From CALMKX01 sp044869955 (GTDB lineage: Bacteria; Acidobacteriota; Thermoanaerobaculia; Multivoradales; SZUA-115), in contig JBIOYC010000053.1 of NCBI GenBank assembly GCA_044869955.1, positions 1-40,350 on the forward strand: DNA of 40,350 bases, written 5' to 3'. Positions within the stretch are counted from its first letter, which is position 1; each line of letters begins with the position of its first letter. The notes beneath the pieces were generated by a model. That model did not search any database, was not told the origin of the DNA, and worked only from the letters and a program-made list of their open reading frames with translations. Positions 31,247 to 40,350 of the stretch are shown one piece after another. The translations under genes were made by a program, and so were the position numbers.

Positions 31247-34200
31247 CACCCCTCGGGCAGTCGATCTCGAGCCGGCGCCGAGCACCACCCTCACTCGATG
31301 CGCCCGGCCGTCGTCCGCGAGCGGGATCGCCGCCGGGTCCGCTGCCGAACGAGCGATTTCCTGCCCGTCCAGCTCCACGCGCGCCACGCCCCGGCAACGC
31401 CGCTTCGGGTTCTCCACGACGATCGTGTAGGGCGTTGTCCCGAAGCGCCATTCGATGGTGAAGGTCGGCCACGACGACGGGATGCACGGGTTGAGCGTGA
31501 AGAACGCGCCGCGCCGCTCGAGCCCGAGGATCCCCTCCAGCGCCACCCGGTACAGCCAGCCGGCCGAGCCGGTGTACCAGGTCCAGCCGCCGCGCCCCCG
31601 GTGCGCCGGGTGGTCGTAGACGTCTCCCGCCACGGCATAGGGCTCGGTCATGTACCGCTCGACCTGCCTCGCCGTTCGCGAGTGGTTGATCGGGTTGAGC
31701 ATGTGGAAGAGCTCCACCGCCTCGTCGCCGCTGCCCAGCCGCGCGAGCGCGAGCACTACCCACGCCGCCGCGTGGGTGTACTGCCCGCCGTTCTCGCGGA
31801 TCCCCGGGATGTAGCCCTTGATGTATCCCGGGTCGAGGGCCGTGCGATCGAAGGGCGGCGAGAGGAGCAGGATGACCCCCGAGCCGCGCCGGACCAGGTG
31901 GGCGCGCACGGCGTCCATGGCGCGCTCGGCCCGCTTGCCGCGCGCGGCGCCCGACAGCACGGCCCACGACTGGGCCACCGAGTCGATCTTGCCTTCGTCG
32001 TTTTGGGACGACCCCAGCGGCGTGCCGTCGTCGAAGTAGGCGCGGCGGTACCACTCACCGTCCCAACTCTGCTCCAGCATGGTCCCCAGACGCTCGCGCT
32101 CGGCCCGGTAGCGGGCCGCTCGGGGCCCATCGCCCCGCTCCTCGCACCAGGGGGCAAAGGTTCCCAGGACGCTGTGGAGGAACCAGCCGACGAAGATGCT
32201 CTCCCCGCGACCTTCGGGGCCGACGTTGCTGAAGCCGTCGTTCCAGTCACAGCTCCCGATCAGCGGCAGGCCGTGCGGGCCGACGGTGAGCGCGCGATCC
32301 ACGGCGCGGACCCCGTGCTCGAACAGAGTGCCCGTCTGGTTGGAGATGGCCGGGACGCCGTACGTCTCCGGCTCTCCAGGCGGGACGGCGGGCCCTTCGA
32401 GGTAGGGCACCCGCTCGTCGAGGACGTCGCGGTCTCCCGTGGCCTTGACGTACTCGGCGGCCGCGTAAGGGAGCCACAGCAGATCGTCCGAGCAGCGCGT
32501 CCGGATGCCCTGGCCGCCCTTGCCACGCTCGTCGGGCGCGATCCACCAGTGCTGGACGTCCCCCTCCACGAACTGGCGCGCCGCCGCTCGCAGGAGGTGC
32601 TCGCGGGTGAGGTCCGGGCGCGTCAGCAGCAAGGCCAGAACGTCCTGGAGCTGGTCGCGGAAGCCGTACGCACCGCTCGGCTGGGAGTAGCCGGAGCGCG
32701 CCCACAGGCGGCACGCCAGGTCCTGATAGAGCAGCCAGCGGTTGACCAGGAGGTCGAAGGAGTCGTCCGGAGTGGTCACCCGCACGGCGCCCAGCGTGTC
32801 ATCCCAGAACGCCTCCACCCCGGCGAGCTCGGCTGTGGCGACTGCCGCAGCGTCCTCGCCCGCGAAACGCCGGAGCAGGGCACCGGCCTCCGCGGCGTCC
32901 CGCCCCTGCCCGAGCAGGAACACCACGCGTCGCGTCGCGCCGGGCTCGAGGTCCACGGCCACCTGCAACGCGGCGCACGGGTCGAGGCCGGCTCCGAACC
33001 GGTTCGACAGCCGCGGCCGGCCGAGCGCGGCCGCCCGTGAGAGGGAGCCGTTGCGGCCGAGAAATTCCAGGCGGTCGCCGGTGGCGGAGAGCAGCGGCTC
33101 GCCGGCGGCGGCGAAGGCCACGCGCTCCCTCTCCTGGCCGTACAGGTCGCGAGCCAGGATCGCGCCGGTCTCGCCGTCGAGCTCGGTGGTGACGAACCGC
33201 GGGCCTCCCGCCAGGGGTGGGCCGAGCAGCCACTCGGCGTAGCAGAAGAGGGTCAGGCGACGCGGCCGATCGGAGTGGTTCGTCAAGGTCAGGAGGGACA
33301 GCTTCACGGGCTCGTCCCGCGCCACGAAGACCGCCAGCTCCAGCCCGATGTCGCCCGCGGCGCGGGCGAACCGCGTCACTCCCGCCGCGTGGCGCACCAC
33401 CCAGCGCGGCGAGCGCGGGGTGCGCCGCAGGGGCGCCGGGGTGGCTCCCCACAGGGCGCCGTCCTCCTCGTCGCGAACGAAGATCGCCTCGGCGGTCGGG
33501 TCGGTGACCGGGTCGTTGGCGAACGGCGTGAGGCGGTTCTCGCGACTGTTCTCGCACCAGGTGTGGGCCGCCCCGGAGGTGGTGACGATGCTGCCGAAGC
33601 GTGGGTTGGCGAGCACGTTGATCCAGGGCAGCGGCGTCTCCCGCTCGCCCTCGAGGACGACCACGTACTCGCGGCCGTCCCGCGTGAAGCCGCCGAGCCC
33701 ATTGTCGAGCAGCCGCTCGGGTGGCTCCGGCTGCGCACTCGCTCGCGCCGCCTCGGGGGCCACGTCGGCGGGCACCTCGGCGAGCGGCAGGGGGGGCTCG
33801 GTCTCCGTACGGTCGAGCTGGCCTTCCAGGGTGCCGCGGTGCCCGGAGAGGACGGCCCGGGAGACCGCGCTCAGCAGCACCCTCTCGGCCTCCGAGAGGG
33901 ACTCGGCCTGGAGCAGGAACACGCTACCGGGCTGAGCCCTCCAAGCGCTCCAGGGGCCGCCTTCGACCAGCTGCGTGAGCTGCTGGCTCATCTCCTCGCG
34001 GTAGCTGGTCGAGTGCTCGTTGAGGATCACGGCGTCTGCCTTCAAGCCCTTCAGGCGCCAGTGCTCGTGGGCGGTCAGGACCTCGCGGACGAGCTGCAGG
34101 TGCTCCGGCTCCTCCACCCGGACGAGGACGATCGGCAGATCGCCCGAGATGCCGAACCTCCAGAGCCCGTCCTGCCCGAGGGTGTTGCTCGCCAGGGTCT

Positions 34201-37200
34201 CGGCATCGGCCCGCAGGGACGCGTCGGAGAAGAAGACTCGGGAGCCGAGCTGTTCGGAGAGCTGGGCCTGTTCGAGGGAGATGTCCAGATGACGCAGGGA
34301 CACCTGGGCCTGGGTGTAGGCCAGGGCGAAGGCGCGGGCGGCGACGCCGTGGTCGTGGTACTTCTGGGCACAGGCGCGGGCGGCGGCCTCGTCGTCGGCG
34401 ACGCCGGTGGTGAACGAGACCCGGGCGAACCCCCCGGGCGCCAGGCGCAGCCGGGTCCGCAGGGAGAGGATCGGGTCGAGCACCGCGCCGATCGTCCCCG
34501 ACAGCGCCCGCCCGTCCATGGCCTTGGGATCGTCGGGGCCGCGCCCGCGCCCGAGGAAGCGCATGCGGTCGGTCTCCCACTCGACTTGCGCCTGGGACGG
34601 TCCCTGGATGGAGAGGACGTGGAAGCCGACCAGCGCCGGGTCGCGCGAGGAGCGGGGCCGGCGCCGTGCCAGGAGCGCCGTGTCCTCGGCGAGCCACTCG
34701 GTTTCGACGAAGAGCTTGCCGAACGCGGGATGGGCGACGTCCTCGGCGATGGTGCCCAGGCCCAGCTCGACGTAGCTGGTCAGCTCGATCTCGCGCGGGC
34801 GGTCGCTGCGATTGGTCAACGAGACACGCCGCACCTCGGCGTCGTCCCCGGGTGAGACGGCGACCTCGAGACGTGTGGCCAGCTCGTAGTCGAGCCGCTC
34901 GAAGGTCGCCTTCTCGGCCAGGAACTCCACCAGGTAGCTGTCGGGCTCCTTGACCGTGGGCTGGTAGGCCGCGGACCAGACCGCCCCGGTGTGGACGTCG
35001 CGCAGGTAGACGAAGTGGCTGCCGGGGTCGCGGGTGCGGTCCTCCCGCCAGCGCGTGACGGTGCGGCCCCGGCAGAAGCTGGTGCCGCCGCCGCCGTTGG
35101 TGACGATCGCGACGTAGCTGCCGTTCGAGAGAATCTGCGCCCGCGGGTAGGGCGAGTGGGGCGAGCGGTAGCGGCGGGGGGCACGGACCAACGCAGGCGG
35201 CGCGACCCGGCTCTCCTCGGCCGGATGCGCTTCGATCAGGGGCGCCTCGCGGGGGATCCGCTCCTGCAGGAGCAGCTCGGTCGCCTGGCTCCGCGGATCC
35301 GCATGGAACCGCTCGACCATCCGGTCGCCCAGGACGACGTTGGCGATGGCGACCAGCGTCATGCCCTGGTGGTGTGCCATGTGGGTCTTCACGATGACCC
35401 CCGGACCGGGTCGCGTGGGCGAAGAGTCGCCGTCCTCGTGCGGCTTGCGGGCCGTGTAGTCGATCGCCTCGTAGTAGCCGAGCGGCCCCTCGGCCCCCTC
35501 CTCGGCCAGGCGGCGCAGGTTCCGTACCGCCTCGGCCGGCTCCAGGAGGGCGGCCAAGACGGTCGCGTAGGGAGCGATGACGAGCTCGTCCGCCAGCCCT
35601 CGTTTCAAGCCGAGGCCCGGGACGCCGAACACCTTGTACTGGTAGTTGCCGGGCCGGTCGACCAGGTCGTAGGCGGACTCGGAGATCCCCCACGGCACGT
35701 GCTGCTCGCGGCCGTAGCGGATCTGCCTGCGGACGACCATGCGGCAACTCTGGTCGAGCAGGGTCCCCGGATAGGTCTTCATCAAGAGCAGCGGCATCAG
35801 GTACTCGAACATCGTCGCGCTCCACGAGACCAGCGTCGGGACGCCATCCACGCTGACCACCAGCCTCCCGAGGTGGAACCAGTGGCTCTGCGGGACGTCG
35901 CCCTTGGCGATGGCGAAGAAGCTCGCCAGGCGCGACTCCGAGGCCAGGAGGTCGTAGTAGGAGCCGTCCACCCGCCCCGGCCCGGTGGCGTCGGCCAGGC
36001 GATAGCCGATCGAGAAGAGCTGCCGCCGGCGGTCGTAGAGGAAATCGAAGCTCATGCCGTCCGCCAGGGCCATCGCGCGATGGGCGAGCTCGGCGAGCCG
36101 CGAGGCCAAGCCCGGCCGCGACACGGCCAGTTGGCGGCAACCTTCCGCGAGCGCAACGAGGGCCCCCGCGAGGTTGCCGCTGTCCACCGTCGACACGTAG
36201 CGCGGCAGGAGCGGCGAGAGGTTCTGGGTGTCGTACCAGTTCAACAGGTGCCCCTCGTGGCGCTCCAGCCCTTCGACCGTGGTCAGCGTCCGGTCGAGCC
36301 TCTCGACCATCGCCTCCGCCGTCAGCAGTCCCAGATCGTGCGCCGCGAGGGTGGAGAGCAGGCCCATGCCCACGTTGGTCGGTGAGGTGCGGTGCGCCAC
36401 CCTCGGCGTCCGATCGTCCTGGACGTTGTCGGGGGGCAGCCAATGGTCCTCGGGGCCGGCCAGCGTCTCGAAGTAGAGCCAGGTCTTTCGCGCCACCTCG
36501 AGCAGGAGGTCACGGTCCGCCGGCGCCAGCTCCGGCCGGCGTGCCGCGATGGGCCGGCTGAGCCGGTAGGCGAAGGCGGGCGCCGCCGCCCACGAGGCGA
36601 GGAACGGCAGGGCGAGCGGCAGAGCCCCGGGCCGCGTGGCCCAGGTCGCGGCGAAGAGGGCCAAGGCCAGGACCGGGCTCGCGGCCATCTCGGCGAGGAA
36701 GGATCGCAGCCCGTGCCGCAGGAGGCCGGCGGCCCGTGCCCCCTGCGCGGCCGCCGTCTCCCAGTCGAGCAGGTGGCGCTTGGTGATCACCAGCCGGACC
36801 AGCGTCAGGGCGATGGACTGCACCATCGCCCAGGCGTGGAAAGGGAGGAAGAGCAGGGTCAAGAGAGCCTGCCCCGAGGTGGTGGTCAGCTCCGCCGCGA
36901 GACCGCGGAGGTGAAGGCGAGCCGGCTCCCGCTCGGGGCGCCGCTCGACGAGCTGGAACAGGGAGGCCAGGAAAGGAAAGGCGAGGACCGAGAGGCCGCC
37001 GAGGGTCCAGACCAGGGGGCTCCCCGGCAGCAGGGTCCAAGCGGCGCCGAAGAAGACGAGCAGCGAAGGCGGCACCAGACTGCGGCGCAGGTTGTCGAGG
37101 ATCTTCCAGCGGCTGATCCACGGCAGGCGGTTCCTCGCCCAGCCTTCGGCGGTCGGCACCACCGGGAGGAGCCACGGGAGGAGCTGCCAATCGCCCCGCA

Positions 37201-39475
37201 CCCAGCGGTCTTGCCGTCGCGCATGGGCGAGGAAGTTGGCGGGGTAGTCGTCCACCACCTCGACGTCCGAAACCAGCGCGGTGCGGGCGTACAGTCCCTC
37301 GAAGAGGTCGTGCGACAGCAGCGCGTTCTCGGGGGCGCGCCCATCGACCGCCTGCTGGAAGGCGTCGACGTCGTACAGCCCCTTGCCGGTGAAGATCCCC
37401 TCGCCGAAGAGGTCCTGGTAGGTGTCCGAGACCGCCGTCGTGTAGGGATCGACGCCGGTGTGCCCGGCGTACACCCGGGCGAAGAGGGACCCGGTAGCGC
37501 TCGTCAGGTTGACGCTCACGCGCGGCTGGAGGATGCCGTAGCCCTCCGTGACCCGGCGCAGGACGGGGTCGACGACGGGCCGGTTGAGCGGGTGCGAGAG
37601 GATCCCGACCAGCGTCCTCGCGACGCCCCTCGGCAGTCGCGTGTCGGCATCCAAGGTGAGCACGTAGCACACCGAGGGGAGGATCGAGAGGTCGCCGACC
37701 TTGACGCCGTAGCTGGTGTCGCCGGAGGAGCGCAGCAGCCGGTTGAGCTCCTCGATCTTGCCCCGTTTGCGCTCCCAGCCCATGAAGGCGTCCTGCCGCG
37801 GGTTCCACCGGCGCTCCCGGTGGAAGAGGAAGAAACGGTCGCTGCCATCGCCCCGATGCCGGCGATTGAGCGCCTCGATCCCGGCCACCGCCGCGCTCAG
37901 GATCTCCTGGTCGCCGGCGACCGAGGGCGTCTGGGCGTCCTTGAAGTCGCTCAGGACGGCGAAGTGAATCCGGGGGTCGAGGTTGCCGAGCGCCTGCACC
38001 TCCAGGTGCGCCAGGAGCCGCTCGACCTCCTCCACGCTGCCGAAGAGCACGGGCACGACCACCATCGTACGGGCGTTCTCGGGGATTCCCTCGGCGAAGT
38101 CGAGGCGGGGGAGCCGGTGCGGCGGCACGAGCGAGGCCACGATGCGCTGGACGACGAGCACGGCCAGCTCGCTCGCGGGGAGCAGCGCCAGGAGGGCCGC
38201 CGCCATCGCAGCGCCGTCGCTGCCCGCGGAAACGGCGTAGGAAGAAGCAGCGAACACGCCGAGGCCGGTCAGCAGAGCGATGCCGCCGAGGTAGACCGCG
38301 GTGGCCTGGGCGGAGGTCCAGCGGCGGAGCCGGTCGGCGAGGCGCGGGCGGTAGGCCACGTCGATCTCGAGGCCACGCAAGCCCGGGCCGATCAGGTGGT
38401 AGCCGACGTGCGCCGCCCGGGCGCCGATTCCCTCGCGCTCCGCGGCCCGGCGGGCGCTCTCGACGGTGCGCAGGGCGACGCGCAGCTGCGCCTCGCCGGT
38501 CAGCTCGGCGAGCTTCTCCACGGCGTGGCGGTAGCGGTCCCGGCTGGCGAAGTCCATCCGTGGGTAGGCACCGGCCGGATCCCGTCGCAGTACCACCTCC
38601 ACCGGGCTGACCAGCTCGACGAAGCGGCTCCAGTCGTGCGTCGCGCAGAACCGCAGGCTGGTCACGGTGTTGCCGGTCGACACTTGATCGGTGGCCTGGC
38701 GCTGATTCTCGGAGCGCAGCGCATCCTCGGTCGTCGTGCCGTTCGCGGCCAGCGCCTGCTCCACCGCCGCGGCGAGGAGGGAGACCCGGGGGTCGTGCTC
38801 CCGCAGCCGCTGGCGCAGCTGCGCCACGAAGGCGCTCGGCAGCGGCTCCGGCAGAGGGCCGGGAGGCTCGCCGTTCTCCAACCGGGCGAAAGCGCGATCC
38901 GCCTCCAGGCGCGCCGCCCGCCCGGCGAGGATCCCGTCGGCCAGCAGCCGCAAGTTCTCGAGGAGCGCCAGCTTGAGCATGCTGGGTAGCGCCCAGAGCT
39001 CACCGATGGTCAGCGGCGCGATGGTCTGGAAGGCGAGGACGAAACGGGTGAGCCGCTCCGCGTCGAGGCGACCGTCGCCGTGCCGGATCAGCTCGCGCGC
39101 CATCTCGTGGATGCGGGCCTTGCCCGCGAGCTCGCGGGCCGCGAGCCTCGGCAGGGTGCGGTAGTAGCGGACGGGGAGGTCCCGCCGCACGGCGCGGGCC
39201 TCCGACTCGACGAGGTGGAAGTTGTCGAGGAGCCATTCGGCGGCCGGAGGCACGGCGAGGCCCCGGTGGACGTCGTCCGCGAGGAAGCGGTAGGCCGAGG
39301 TGAGGACGCGGAAGTTGTCGCCCAGCCGAGGCAGCACGTCATGACGGCGGCGACGCGAAGCCGGCATCAGGGTGAAGACGGCGGCGAGGGTCTTCGCCCG
39401 CTCCTCGAGGCCCTCGAGGCTCAGCACCTCGCCCCTGAGAGGCGTGGCTTCTTCGGGACGGCGACGTCCGAACAG
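31235..39475 (-). CDS. Cyclic beta-1,2-glucan synthase (GT84-GH94)
   Basis: The product is about 2746 aa, close to Brucella Cgs and Rhizobium NdvB (about 2830-2870). It polymerises UDP-glucose into beta-1,2-glucan, trims the chain and cyclises it; the product is periplasmic. Two membrane segments lie near residues 385-445, then the GT84 domain with DADTRLP near 609 and QDRWVRGDWQLLPW, more membrane segments (about 790-990), and a glycoamylase-like domain (TSPTNVGMGLLSTLAAHDLG). Tandem GH94 carbohydrate-binding and catalytic regions follow, with YGFRDQLQD near 2270 and GSCDWNDGF near 2410. The likely start is CTG 39475, six bases after a perfect AGGAGG; GTG 39427 has no comparable site. The 46-nt element lies about 87 nt upstream. 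Confidence 0.9.
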   Translation of the reverse strand: MFGRRRPEEATPLRGEVLSLEGLEERAKTLAAVFTLMPASRRRRHDVLPRLGDNFRVLTSAYRFLADDVHRGLAVPPAAEWLLDNFHLVESEARAVRRDLPVRYYRTLPRLAARELAGKARIHEMARELIRHGDGRLDAERLTRFVLAFQTIAPLTIGELWALPSMLKLALLENLRLLADGILAGRAARLEADRAFARLENGEPPGPLPEPLPSAFVAQLRQRLREHDPRVSLLAAAVEQALAANGTTTEDALRSENQRQATDQVSTGNTVTSLRFCATHDWSRFVELVSPVEVVLRRDPAGAYPRMDFASRDRYRHAVEKLAELTGEAQLRVALRTVESARRAAEREGIGARAAHVGYHLIGPGLRGLEIDVAYRPRLADRLRRWTSAQATAVYLGGIALLTGLGVFAASSYAVSAGSDGAAMAAALLALLPASELAVLVVQRIVASLVPPHRLPRLDFAEGIPENARTMVVVPVLFGSVEEVERLLAHLEVQALGNLDPRIHFAVLSDFKDAQTPSVAGDQEILSAAVAGIEALNRRHRGDGSDRFFLFHRERRWNPRQDAFMGWERKRGKIEELNRLLRSSGDTSYGVKVGDLSILPSVCYVLTLDADTRLPRGVARTLVGILSHPLNRPVVDPVLRRVTEGYGILQPRVSVNLTSATGSLFARVYAGHTGVDPYTTAVSDTYQDLFGEGIFTGKGLYDVDAFQQAVDGRAPENALLSHDLFEGLYARTALVSDVEVVDDYPANFLAHARRQDRWVRGDWQLLPWLLPVVPTAEGWARNRLPWISRWKILDNLRRSLVPPSLLVFFGAAWTLLPGSPLVWTLGGLSVLAFPFLASLFQLVERRPEREPARLHLRGLAAELTTTSGQALLTLLFLPFHAWAMVQSIALTLVRLVITKRHLLDWETAAAQGARAAGLLRHGLRSFLAEMAASPVLALALFAATWATRPGALPLALPFLASWAAAPAFAYRLSRPIAARRPELAPADRDLLLEVARKTWLYFETLAGPEDHWLPPDNVQDDRTPRVAHRTSPTNVGMGLLSTLAAHDLGLLTAEAMVERLDRTLTTVEGLERHEGHLLNWYDTQNLSPLLPRYVSTVDSGNLAGALVALAEGCRQLAVSRPGLASRLAELAHRAMALADGMSFDFLYDRRRQLFSIGYRLADATGPGRVDGSYYDLLASESRLASFFAIAKGDVPQSHWFHLGRLVVSVDGVPTLVSWSATMFEYLMPLLLMKTYPGTLLDQSCRMVVRRQIRYGREQHVPWGISESAYDLVDRPGNYQYKVFGVPGLGLKRGLADELVIAPYATVLAALLEPAEAVRNLRRLAEEGAEGPLGYYEAIDYTARKPHEDGDSSPTRPGPGVIVKTHMAHHQGMTLVAIANVVLGDRMVERFHADPRSQATELLLQERIPREAPLIEAHPAEESRVAPPALVRAPRRYRSPHSPYPRAQILSNGSYVAIVTNGGGGTSFCRGRTVTRWREDRTRDPGSHFVYLRDVHTGAVWSAAYQPTVKEPDSYLVEFLAEKATFERLDYELATRLEVAVSPGDDAEVRRVSLTNRSDRPREIELTSYVELGLGTIAEDVAHPAFGKLFVETEWLAEDTALLARRRPRSSRDPALVGFHVLSIQGPSQAQVEWETDRMRFLGRGRGPDDPKAMDGRALSGTIGAVLDPILSLRTRLRLAPGGFARVSFTTGVADDEAAARACAQKYHDHGVAARAFALAYTQAQVSLRHLDISLEQAQLSEQLGSRVFFSDASLRADAETLASNTLGQDGLWRFGISGDLPIVLVRVEEPEHLQLVREVLTAHEHWRLKGLKADAVILNEHSTSYREEMSQQLTQLVEGGPWSAWRAQPGSVFLLQAESLSEAERVLLSAVSRAVLSGHRGTLEGQLDRTETEPPLPLAEVPADVAPEAARASAQPEPPERLLDNGLGGFTRDGREYVVVLEGERETPLPWINVLANPRFGSIVTTSGAAHTWCENSRENRLTPFANDPVTDPTAEAIFVRDEEDGALWGATPAPLRRTPRSPRWVVRHAAGVTRFARAAGDIGLELAVFVARDEPVKLSLLTLTNHSDRPRRLTLFCYAEWLLGPPLAGGPRFVTTELDGETGAILARDLYGQERERVAFAAAGEPLLSATGDRLEFLGRNGSLSRAAALGRPRLSNRFGAGLDPCAALQVAVDLEPGATRRVVFLLGQGRDAAEAGALLRRFAGEDAAAVATAELAGVEAFWDDTLGAVRVTTPDDSFDLLVNRWLLYQDLACRLWARSGYSQPSGAYGFRDQLQDVLALLLTRPDLTREHLLRAAARQFVEGDVQHWWIAPDERGKGGQGIRTRCSDDLLWLPYAAAEYVKATGDRDVLDERVPYLEGPAVPPGEPETYGVPAISNQTGTLFEHGVRAVDRALTVGPHGLPLIGSCDWNDGFSNVGPEGRGESIFVGWFLHSVLGTFAPWCEERGDGPRAARYRAERERLGTMLEQSWDGEWYRRAYFDDGTPLGSSQNDEGKIDSVAQSWAVLSGAARGKRAERAMDAVRAHLVRRGSGVILLLSPPFDRTALDPGYIKGYIPGIRENGGQYTHAAAWVVLALARLGSGDEAVELFHMLNPINHSRTARQVERYMTEPYAVAGDVYDHPAHRGRGGWTWYTGSAGWLYRVALEGILGLERRGAFFTLNPCIPSSWPTFTIEWRFGTTPYTIVVENPKRRCRGVARVELDGQEIARSAADPAAIPLADDGRAHRVRVVLGAGSRSTARGVVST

Positions 39476-39481
39476 GGATCA

Positions 39482-39487
39482 CCTCCT
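39482..39487 (-). promoter_or_regulatory. Perfect Shine-Dalgarno selecting a CTG start
   Basis: On the minus strand AGGAGGTGATCC (39487-39476) equals the full complement of the 16S 3' end, and CTG follows at 39475. An in-frame TGA at 39481-39479 closes the frame upstream. The next canonical start, GTG 39427, is 48 nt further on. Confidence 0.65.
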
Positions 39488-39561
39488 AGGTGGTCTGAAA
39501 CGTCTCGCCGGGGCTGCCGGCGGGACGCCTTTCGAGGCTAGTGCCCGGATCCCCAGCCGAG

Positions 39562-39607
39562 AAGAGCACTTACTACCCAGGAGCCGGATCGCGGTGTGGG
39601 TAGAAAC
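39562..39607 (-). promoter_or_regulatory. 46-nt conserved regulatory element, copy 3
   Basis: AAGAGCACTTACTACC (39562-39577), 22 nt, GTAGAAAC (39600-39607), upstream of the glucan synthase. It lies between that gene and the 3' end of the methyltransferase gene. Confidence 0.7.
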
Positions 39608-39647
39608 TACCGCTCCGGCGGATCTCTCCCAAGCACCAGGAGGCGTC

Positions 39648-40350
39648 CTACCGGGGCTCGGCGCAGAGGAACACGGCGCCCAGGGTGGGCACCTGTGCGA
39701 GATCTCCCGGAGCCACCTCACGGAAGGCGAAGTCCTCGGAGTGAGCCGGGAGGGGAAAGGGCTCGAGAAGTCGGGCTCTTTGCCATCGACAGGCAGGTGC
39801 TGGAAGCACCGCACCGAGGCAAAGTGGCTGTCCAGCCGAGCCCGCCACTCGTCGACGAAGAGATTCGAACGATGGAAGGGGTTGCGTTGGTTCTCGGCGA
39901 GGGATCGTTCGTCGGTGATCGGCGGCACGACCATCAAAAAGAGCCCTCGGGGGGCGAGTTGGCCCACGATGCCGGTGAGGGCATCCTCCACCCTCTCGAG
40001 GTGCTCGATGACATTGGAGCTGAAAATCAGGTCGAACGTCCCGAGGTCGGTGGGGAGATCCTGGGCGTCCGCGACCCAATAGGTGAGCGCCGCTCTCTCG
40101 AAGCGACGCCGGGCGAAGCGGACAGCTCGGGCATCGAGATCCACCCCGACCACTTCGCGGGCCCCCGCCTCGAGCAGATGGGCGGAGCGATAGCCGGTGC
40201 CGCAGCCGAGGTCGAGCACTCGCCGACCGCGAGCGTGCTGTCCGCCGAAGCAGTAGATCGAGAGATGGGCGACGAAGAGGTCGTTCGCTTCGAGGGGCGA
40301 GATGCTCTCGGCGCGAACTCTCAAGCCATGCCACCCGCGCAGCCAGGCGT
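39648..40350 (-). pseudogene. Class I SAM methyltransferase, frameshifted and cut by window edge
   Basis: The frame is open to the right edge, reading WLRGWHGLRVRAESISPLEA, so the true start probably lies outside. SAM-binding motif I is RVLDLGCGTGYRSAHLLEAG, then EVVGVDLDARAV and FDLIFSSNVIEHLERVEDAL. The frame is good as far as LPVDGKEPDF. There it leaves the sense of the family; the expected ending, HSEDFAFREVAPGDLAQVPT then LGAVFLCAEPR and TAG at 39650, is in another frame. Adding one base in the homopolymer run at about 39752-39761 (GGGGAAAGGG on the plus strand) would restore one protein of about 230 aa. It is either a recent inactivation or a sequencing error. Proteins like this often modify sugars or lipids in envelope clusters. 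Confidence 0.65.

Noticed and set aside
36392..38989. Long plus-strand open frame (about 865 codons) opposite the glucan synthase, with others at 33275-34855 and 30707-33040
   Set aside because: These arise from the GC-rich third codon positions of the minus-strand gene. They are low-complexity, Arg/Gly/Glu-rich translations with no family motif.

Overview
The window is high-GC bacterial DNA with densely packed genes. Several traits fit a member of the Acidobacteriota (a Thermoanaerobaculia- or Holophagae-like lineage): a Ser/Thr kinase fused to a TolB-like domain and TPRs, an FHA-GAF-cyclase, a DUF6600 protein, and the conserved rplM-rpsI-rpsB-tsf-pyrH-frr block. That placement is an inference from gene content; Myxococcota or Gemmatimonadota are not excluded. 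No rRNA, tRNA, CRISPR array or transposase was seen. No gene-free stretch exceeds about 260 bases, and the longer gaps hold the regulatory sites and gene remnants listed here.

Layout. Positions 1-3.5 kb (minus) hold two coupled secreted proteins sharing a C-terminal module (one with Asp-box repeats) behind a good promoter, then an RlpA-like lipoprotein. At 3.5-7.2 kb are a eukaryote-like adenylosuccinate lyase, a divergent FHA-GAF-adenylate cyclase and an ITPA/HAM1-type NTP pyrophosphatase. At 7.2-10.1 kb lies what I read as a split borosin (backbone N-methylated RiPP) cluster: a 72-aa precursor with a hydrophobic C-terminal core, an OphMA/SonM-type alpha-N-methyltransferase with all key residues, a second, catalytically degenerate paralogue, and a divergent papain-like peptidase without a signal peptide. 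At 10.1-14.9 kb (minus) are ubiE/menG, folD and coaE, overlapping or nearly touching, followed by the kinase-TPR gene. From 14.9 to 19.5 kb (plus) runs the translation block rplM, rpsI, rpsB, tsf, pyrH, frr, rlmB.

The right half is more accessory. It has a SWIM-SNF2 helicase (19.5-22.8 kb), a ParE-type toxin-antitoxin pair, and a TIR-STAND-TPR protein resembling bacterial immune NLRs. From 26 to 39.6 kb is a cell-envelope and signalling region: two paralogous secreted BON-domain proteins, a DUF6600 protein, a NarL-type two-component system, a medium-chain reductase and a very large cyclic beta-1,2-glucan synthase. Three near-identical 46-nt elements precede the two BON genes and the glucan synthase, suggesting one regulon. 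Sensor-kinase and reductase fragments near 26.1 kb show that the kinase-reductase-BON segment was duplicated and that the left copy decayed. The window ends in a frameshifted SAM methyltransferase gene.
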